This document shows positions 6,314-9,875 of a DNA stretch of 9,875 bases, in pieces. How positions within the stretch are numbered: the stretch's first letter is position 1; every line of letters begins with the position of its first letter. A model generated the notes under the pieces. The model was not told where the DNA came from, did no database searches, and worked only from the letters and a program-made list of their open reading frames with translations. The position numbers and the translations under genes were made by a program. Source of the DNA: an uncultured Rickettsiales bacterium (GTDB lineage: Bacteria > Pseudomonadota > Alphaproteobacteria > Rickettsiales > UBA998); assembly GCA_937982385.1 (NCBI GenBank), contig CALJMC010000094.1, forward strand, positions 1 to 9,875, written 5' to 3'.

Positions 6314-8061
6314 GCAATTTACTTCAAATTCACGAACCTGGACACACACCTGACCCGCATGAAAATGCTGTGGCGGTGGGGATTGATCTTGGTACAACCC
6401 ATTCGGTGATTGCGTGCATCAAGAATGGTGAGCCACTTGCGATTGAAAATCGTGATGGAGAGTCCATTATTCCATCAATCGTGGCAGAAGGTGACGAGCG
6501 TATTGCATCGATTAAACGTCTGATGGGTATCACGGCCAAAGAAGCTGAGAATGTTGCACCACAACTCACAGAACTGCTGACAAATAAAGGTGAAGACGAG
6601 CTTCCGCGTTTAAAATGGCAAGGCAAAACCATCACGCCAATCGAGCTCTCCGCAAAGATTTTAGCATCGCTTAAGGCAATGGCTGAAGAGCGCTTGGGCA
6701 AAGATGTGAATCAAGCCGTGATTACTGTGCCTGCCTATTTTGATGATGCTGCACGAATAGCCACAAAAGATGCGGCAACGCTGGCAGGGTTTGACGTGTT
6801 GCGCCTTATCAATGAGCCGACCGCCGCTGCATTCGCCTATGGTTTGGAGCATCAGGCTGAGGGCACCTACGCGATTTATGATTTTGGTGGCGGTACGTTT
6901 GATGTCTCGTTGCTAAACTTAGAACAAGGCGTATTTCAAGTGCTGGCGACAGGTGGGGACACCGCGCTGGGTGGCGATGATGTTGACCACCTGATTGCTG
7001 AGGCTGCGGGTTTAGAATTGAATGCTGATAACCTCATGACTGCACGTCGCGCGAAAGAAGCGCTTTCATCTGATGATGCTGTCGAGATAGAAAATATCAC
7101 TCTCACCAAAGAAAAGCTCGCAGAGCTAGTGGCGCCACTCTTGGAGCGCACCCTCAAAATTTGTGACCAAGTATTTGAAGATGCTGAAGTGCATCGCACA
7201 GCCATTAAAGGTGTGGTGTTGGTGGGCGGTTCAACCCGACTCGAAGCACTGCAAAAAACGGTTGCGCAATATTTCGGACAACCACCGCTCAAAAATGTTG
7301 ACCCCGATAGAGTGGTTGCATTTGGTGCGGCTGCGCAGGCGGAGCAACTGACACAAGGTGGTGATAATTTGCTGCTTGATGTCACGCCTCTCTCGCTCGG
7401 TTTGGAGACAATGGGTGGCATCGTAGAAAAAGTCATTTGGCGCAATACGCCGACGCCAACCATGATGGCGCAAGAATTCACGACCTATCAGGATGGTCAA
7501 ACGGCGATGGATGTTCATGTATTGCAAGGTGAACGTGAGATGGTGGCGGATTGTCGTTCGCTGGGGCGCTTCACATTGCGAGGTATTCCTCCAATGACGG
7601 CGGGCTCTGCGCGTATCACCATAACATTCGGCATTGATGCGGATGGCTTGCTCACCGTCGCCGCCGAGGAAACTACCACAGGCACAAAGCAGCAAATCGA
7701 GGTAAAGCCAAGCTATGGCTTGCCGCTCGAAGAAATGGAGCAGATGCTTCGTGATTCGATGGTGAATGCTGAGGGTGATATTATGGAACGATTACTCCGC
7801 GAAGCCCGCGTTGAGGCTGACCGCACATTGCTAGAAATTAAATCTGCCATGGCAGAAGATGCAGGCTTGCTAACGGTTGAAGAATCCACCGCAATTATCC
7901 GCGAGATGGATGCCGTTTCTGCCGCCATGCTAGGTGAAGACCGTGATATGATAGACATGCGCCATCAACAATTACAGCATGTGATTGGTCCTTTTGCGCA
8001 AAAACGCATGGACAAAGCAATATCGGCTGCGCTTGAAGGACAGTCGGTTGATGCGCTTTAA
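6310..8061 (+). CDS. hscA: Hsp70-family Fe-S chaperone HscA
   Basis: A specialised Hsp70 ATPase that binds the LPPVK motif of IscU and, with HscB, drives cluster transfer. The nucleotide-binding domain (about 20-355) shows phosphate-1 GIDLGTTHS (24-32), SIKRLMG (67-73), INEPTAAAFAYG (167-178), phosphate-2 IYDFGGGTFDVS (189-200) and the adenosine motif VLVGGSTR (303-310). The linker and start of the substrate domain read LLLDVTPLSLGLETMGG. QEFTTYQDGQTAM and QGEREMV are shared with HscA rather than DnaK, and the C terminus (RRALEG-like ALEGQSVDAL) ends as in HscA, without the acidic DnaK tail. At 583 residues it is about 33 shorter than E. coli HscA. Much of this loss is in the nucleotide-domain region around residues 222-270. 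The ATG overlaps the hscB stop (ATGA), indicating coupled translation. Confidence 0.96.
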   Translation: MSNLLQIHEPGHTPDPHENAVAVGIDLGTTHSVIACIKNGEPLAIENRDGESIIPSIVAEGDERIASIKRLMGITAKEAENVAPQLTELLTNKGEDELPRLKWQGKTITPIELSAKILASLKAMAEERLGKDVNQAVITVPAYFDDAARIATKDAATLAGFDVLRLINEPTAAAFAYGLEHQAEGTYAIYDFGGGTFDVSLLNLEQGVFQVLATGGDTALGGDDVDHLIAEAAGLELNADNLMTARRAKEALSSDDAVEIENITLTKEKLAELVAPLLERTLKICDQVFEDAEVHRTAIKGVVLVGGSTRLEALQKTVAQYFGQPPLKNVDPDRVVAFGAAAQAEQLTQGGDNLLLDVTPLSLGLETMGGIVEKVIWRNTPTPTMMAQEFTTYQDGQTAMDVHVLQGEREMVADCRSLGRFTLRGIPPMTAGSARITITFGIDADGLLTVAAEETTTGTKQQIEVKPSYGLPLEEMEQMLRDSMVNAEGDIMERLLREARVEADRTLLEIKSAMAEDAGLLTVEESTAIIREMDAVSAAMLGEDRDMIDMRHQQLQHVIGPFAQKRMDKAISAALEGQSVDAL

Positions 8062-8076
8062 TGCGCTGTTGTCATA

Positions 8077-8112
8077 ATGCTGTAACATAAGGCTGCTATG
8101 AAGGCAGCATGA
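8077..8112 (+). promoter_or_regulatory. Possible start-occluding stem and 4-codon leader ORF
   Basis: Just before the HD-domain gene, GCTGC (8092-8096) can pair with GCAGC (8104-8108), and alternatively ATGCTG (8077-8082) with CAGCAT (8105-8110), which contains part of the start codon. A four-codon frame, ATG AAG GCA GCA TGA (8098-8112), ends overlapping the gene's ATG as ATGA. The only ribosome-binding candidate, AAGG (8101-8104), is 4 bases from the start. Translation may be weak or coupled, but stems this short can occur by chance. Confidence 0.25.
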
Positions 8113-9596
8113 TACAAAAACTTAATGAAAAATATGCGGCTCTCAAAGCCCTCTCTTTCGGAAATCGTAGTGACGATGAGATAGACAAAGCGCTTGAGCG
8201 TCCGACAATGCCCGATGATGCGGTAGAAAGAGATGTGCTTTGGGCAAACCTTGAGCCTGGGTTTGTTCAAGATGCAGAAGCTATCACGTCGAGTGCGAAT
8301 TATAAACGCTTGGCGCATATGGGGCAGTTGGCTCCATCATTCTCACATGCCTTTCAAACCCGTATGACGCATACCACGCATGTGGCGCGAGTGGCGCAAA
8401 AGATGTGTAAGGCAATGCATCTTGATAGTGACAGCATCGAGTTGGCGCAAGCGATTGCCTGTGCCCATGATATTGGTCATGCCCCTTTTTCACATGAAGC
8501 AGAAGAATTGTTTAATGAGATCTTAGGTGAAGGCAATAAATGGGATCATGATTATTATGGCATGCGTGTGTTGACGGATCGCGCGCAAGGTATGCTTCGA
8601 TCAGATGGTTTGCCTCTGACTACGGCGACCTTAGAAGGTACCCTCAAGCGCTATCGTTGCTTTACGGGTGATGATGAAAAATTAGATACCTATCACGCAC
8701 CCATTAAAGATGTGCCACGTACCATTCAAAGTTTGGAAGATGAAGGGCAGTATTTCCATTTGAAAGAATGGAGTCCGATTGAAGGGCAGATTGTATCGAT
8801 TTCTGATTGGATAGCAGGCACATGCTCTGACATGCGCGATTTGCTGTTATGGGAATTGGAAGGCGCCAAGGGCGATATGTCGGTCTTTCACCAACGTGCA
8901 AAAAAGATTTTGGCAGACTTTCCTATTGCGCCAGAGCGGTGGCCACAGGTGCAAACGTTGATTTCTGAAGAAGATAAGGGAAACCCTGATCAGCAAACAA
9001 AAGCTGTTCGCCTATTGGCAAAAATAGTTGAGAAAGAGCTGATGACTGATGTACTGGATACAACCCTTGCACATTATGAAGCGCATAAGAGTGAAATTGA
9101 AAACGCAGAAGATGTTCGTAAACTAGAAGATCCGCTGGTCAGTTTTTCACCAGAACTGATGGAAAAAATGCTGGAGTTGAAAGAGAGTCATCAAGAGGCT
9201 CTCTATCCTAAAATTCTTCAACAACACCTTAATACGAAAGACTTGATGCAAGCATTTTTTGAATTGGCGGAGGTATCTTTTCAGGGTGAAGAAAAGCTTG
9301 AAGTGGCGGATGACTGGATGCAGCTTTATAATGGTATTCAGCAGTCGGATATGGAAGACAATAGCAAGGAAACTATCCAAAAATATTTGGTGATTGATTA
9401 TATTACCTCAAATTTCACCGACCAAGATGTGATGTATTTACTCAAAACGCATGCGCCTGAAAAATATGATCTACTTACGCAGGATATTTTAGAGGCGGCT
9501 TATCCTCAACAGCCTGCGCCATCCTCTGCGTTTTGGGCCCAGTTTGCTGATATTGCAGGTAGAGCGGGGAATAAGGTGGGTAAGATAATATCGTAG
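8109..9596 (+). CDS. dGTPase-like HD-domain phosphohydrolase inside the isc operon
   Basis: A 495-residue HD-superfamily protein resembling deoxyguanosine triphosphate triphosphohydrolases, which hydrolyse dNTPs to deoxynucleoside plus triphosphate. The metal-binding set is visible: H88 in RMTHT, H120-D121 in CAHDIGHAPFSHE, and D233 in GQIVSISDWIAG, each aligned with dGTPase motifs (RTRLTH, AHDIGHPPFGH, EAQIVDLADEIAY). WDHDYYGMRVL (145-155) matches the dGTPase F-x-H-N-x-x-x-x-R block, but the usual Asn is Asp here. It also diverges from the canonical family around SSANYKRLAH. The C-terminal part (about 250-495) is charged and helical, and I recognise no domain in it. It starts 47 bases after hscA and ends 57 bases before fdx, on the same strand, so it is probably cotranscribed. 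This gene is not part of the standard ISC operon. Substrate is unproven; another HD nucleotidase is possible. Confidence 0.85.
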   Translation: MIQKLNEKYAALKALSFGNRSDDEIDKALERPTMPDDAVERDVLWANLEPGFVQDAEAITSSANYKRLAHMGQLAPSFSHAFQTRMTHTTHVARVAQKMCKAMHLDSDSIELAQAIACAHDIGHAPFSHEAEELFNEILGEGNKWDHDYYGMRVLTDRAQGMLRSDGLPLTTATLEGTLKRYRCFTGDDEKLDTYHAPIKDVPRTIQSLEDEGQYFHLKEWSPIEGQIVSISDWIAGTCSDMRDLLLWELEGAKGDMSVFHQRAKKILADFPIAPERWPQVQTLISEEDKGNPDQQTKAVRLLAKIVEKELMTDVLDTTLAHYEAHKSEIENAEDVRKLEDPLVSFSPELMEKMLELKESHQEALYPKILQQHLNTKDLMQAFFELAEVSFQGEEKLEVADDWMQLYNGIQQSDMEDNSKETIQKYLVIDYITSNFTDQDVMYLLKTHAPEKYDLLTQDILEAAYPQQPAPSSAFWAQFADIAGRAGNKVGKIIS

Positions 9597-9625
9597 TTGA
9601 CGTTGAGGCGCATTAACGCTAAATT
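9597..9625 (+). promoter_or_regulatory. Candidate internal promoter for fdx
   Basis: TTGACG (9597-9602, 5 of 6 matches) and TAAATT (9620-9625, 4 of 6) are 17 bases apart, directly after the stop of the HD-domain gene and about 30 bases before the fdx start. This would allow ferredoxin to be made apart from the long operon transcript. It is predicted from box similarity only. Confidence 0.35.
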
Positions 9626-9653
9626 CCACCCAATCAATTCGGGAAGGAATACT

Positions 9654-9875
9654 ATGCCTAATATTACATTTTTATTGAGTGACGGAACTGAAAAAATGGT
9701 CGATGCACCGCTCGGCATTTCATTGCTCGAAGTGGCACATAAAAACGAGATTCCACTTGAGGGAGCGTGCGAAGGTTCACTTGCTTGCTCTACTTGTCAT
9801 GTTGTGGTGGATGAGTCCTACTTTGATGGGCTTCCTGAAGCAACCGAAGATGAGGAAGATATGCTTGACCTTGCC
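9654..9875 (+). CDS. fdx: ISC-type 2Fe-2S ferredoxin, 3' end cut by window
   Basis: The first 74 codons of an adrenodoxin-type 2Fe-2S ferredoxin, the electron donor for cluster assembly on IscU. It starts at ATG 9654 with AAGGA (9644-9648) 5 bases upstream, and the frame runs open to the last base of the window. Three of the four cluster cysteines are visible, C39, C45 and C48, in EGACEGSLACSTCHVVVDE. The fourth is expected about 37 residues further on, beyond the edge. The Cys loop and EDEEDMLDLA resemble mitochondrial adrenodoxin and alphaproteobacterial ferredoxins more than the E. coli Fdx loop (ACEKSCACTTCH), which is the best taxonomic hint in the window. Full length should be about 105-115 residues. 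Downstream genes such as iscX cannot be judged. Confidence 0.95.
   Translation, partial: MPNITFLLSDGTEKMVDAPLGISLLEVAHKNEIPLEGACEGSLACSTCHVVVDESYFDGLPEATEDEEDMLDLA

Noticed and set aside
5957..6397. Minus-strand open frame of 146 codons opposite hscB
   Set aside because: It is antisense to a clear HscB with its HPD motif, runs across the hscB-hscA junction, and its translation has no recognisable motif.
6936..7481. Minus-strand open frame of 181 codons opposite hscA
   Set aside because: The Ser/Ala/Thr-rich translation is typical of an antisense shadow, and it lies wholly within conserved HscA coding sequence.
7231..7695. Minus-strand open frame of 154 codons opposite hscA
   Set aside because: It overlaps the previous shadow and conserved HscA codons, and has no ribosome-binding site or motif.
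8069..8088. Promoter for the HD-domain gene
   Set aside because: TTGTCA and CATAAT are present but overlap or have the wrong spacing, so no usable -35/-10 pair exists.

Overview
The window looks like a chromosomal segment of an alphaproteobacterium. The best evidence is the ferredoxin at the right edge: its cysteine loop (GACEGSLACSTCH) and the following EDEEDMLDLA resemble mitochondrial/alphaproteobacterial adrenodoxin-type ferredoxins rather than the enterobacterial type. IscS and IscU are also close to Rickettsia and mitochondrial Nfs1/ISCU. Many alphaproteobacteria use SUF instead, so a full ISC operon points towards lineages such as Rickettsiales, Holosporales or another early-branching group. 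This placement is inferred from remembered family sequences, not from a search.

Layout. Positions 36-1163 (minus strand) hold one unrecognised, cysteine-free 375-residue soluble protein of lower GC. A 274-base gap (1164-1437) follows, with a compound palindromic element of the dispersed GTCATCC...GGATGAC kind and a small dyad. Next come an oxyR-type LysR regulator (1438-2304) and, 4 bases later, a CPA1-family cation/proton antiporter (2309-3544), probably one operon. A 260-base gap (3545-3804) carries a G-run repeat, tandem hairpins, and then an iscS promoter whose -35 box lies inside a good match to an IscR type 1 operator.

From 3805 to the right edge runs a tightly packed iron-sulfur cluster assembly operon: iscS (cysteine desulfurase), iscU (scaffold), iscA (A-type carrier), hscB and hscA (J-protein/Hsp70 pair), an HD-domain dGTPase-like gene, and fdx (2Fe-2S ferredoxin, cut by the window end). 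IscS delivers sulfur to IscU, ferredoxin supplies electrons, HscB/HscA release the cluster from IscU through its LPPVK motif, and IscA passes clusters on. No iscR gene is in the window, although the operator is.

The most unusual points are the dGTPase-like HD gene between hscA and fdx, the IscR-like operator without a neighbouring iscR, the unknown cysteine-free protein, and the palindromic elements in both long intergenic gaps. I see no CRISPR array, transposase, tRNA or rRNA.
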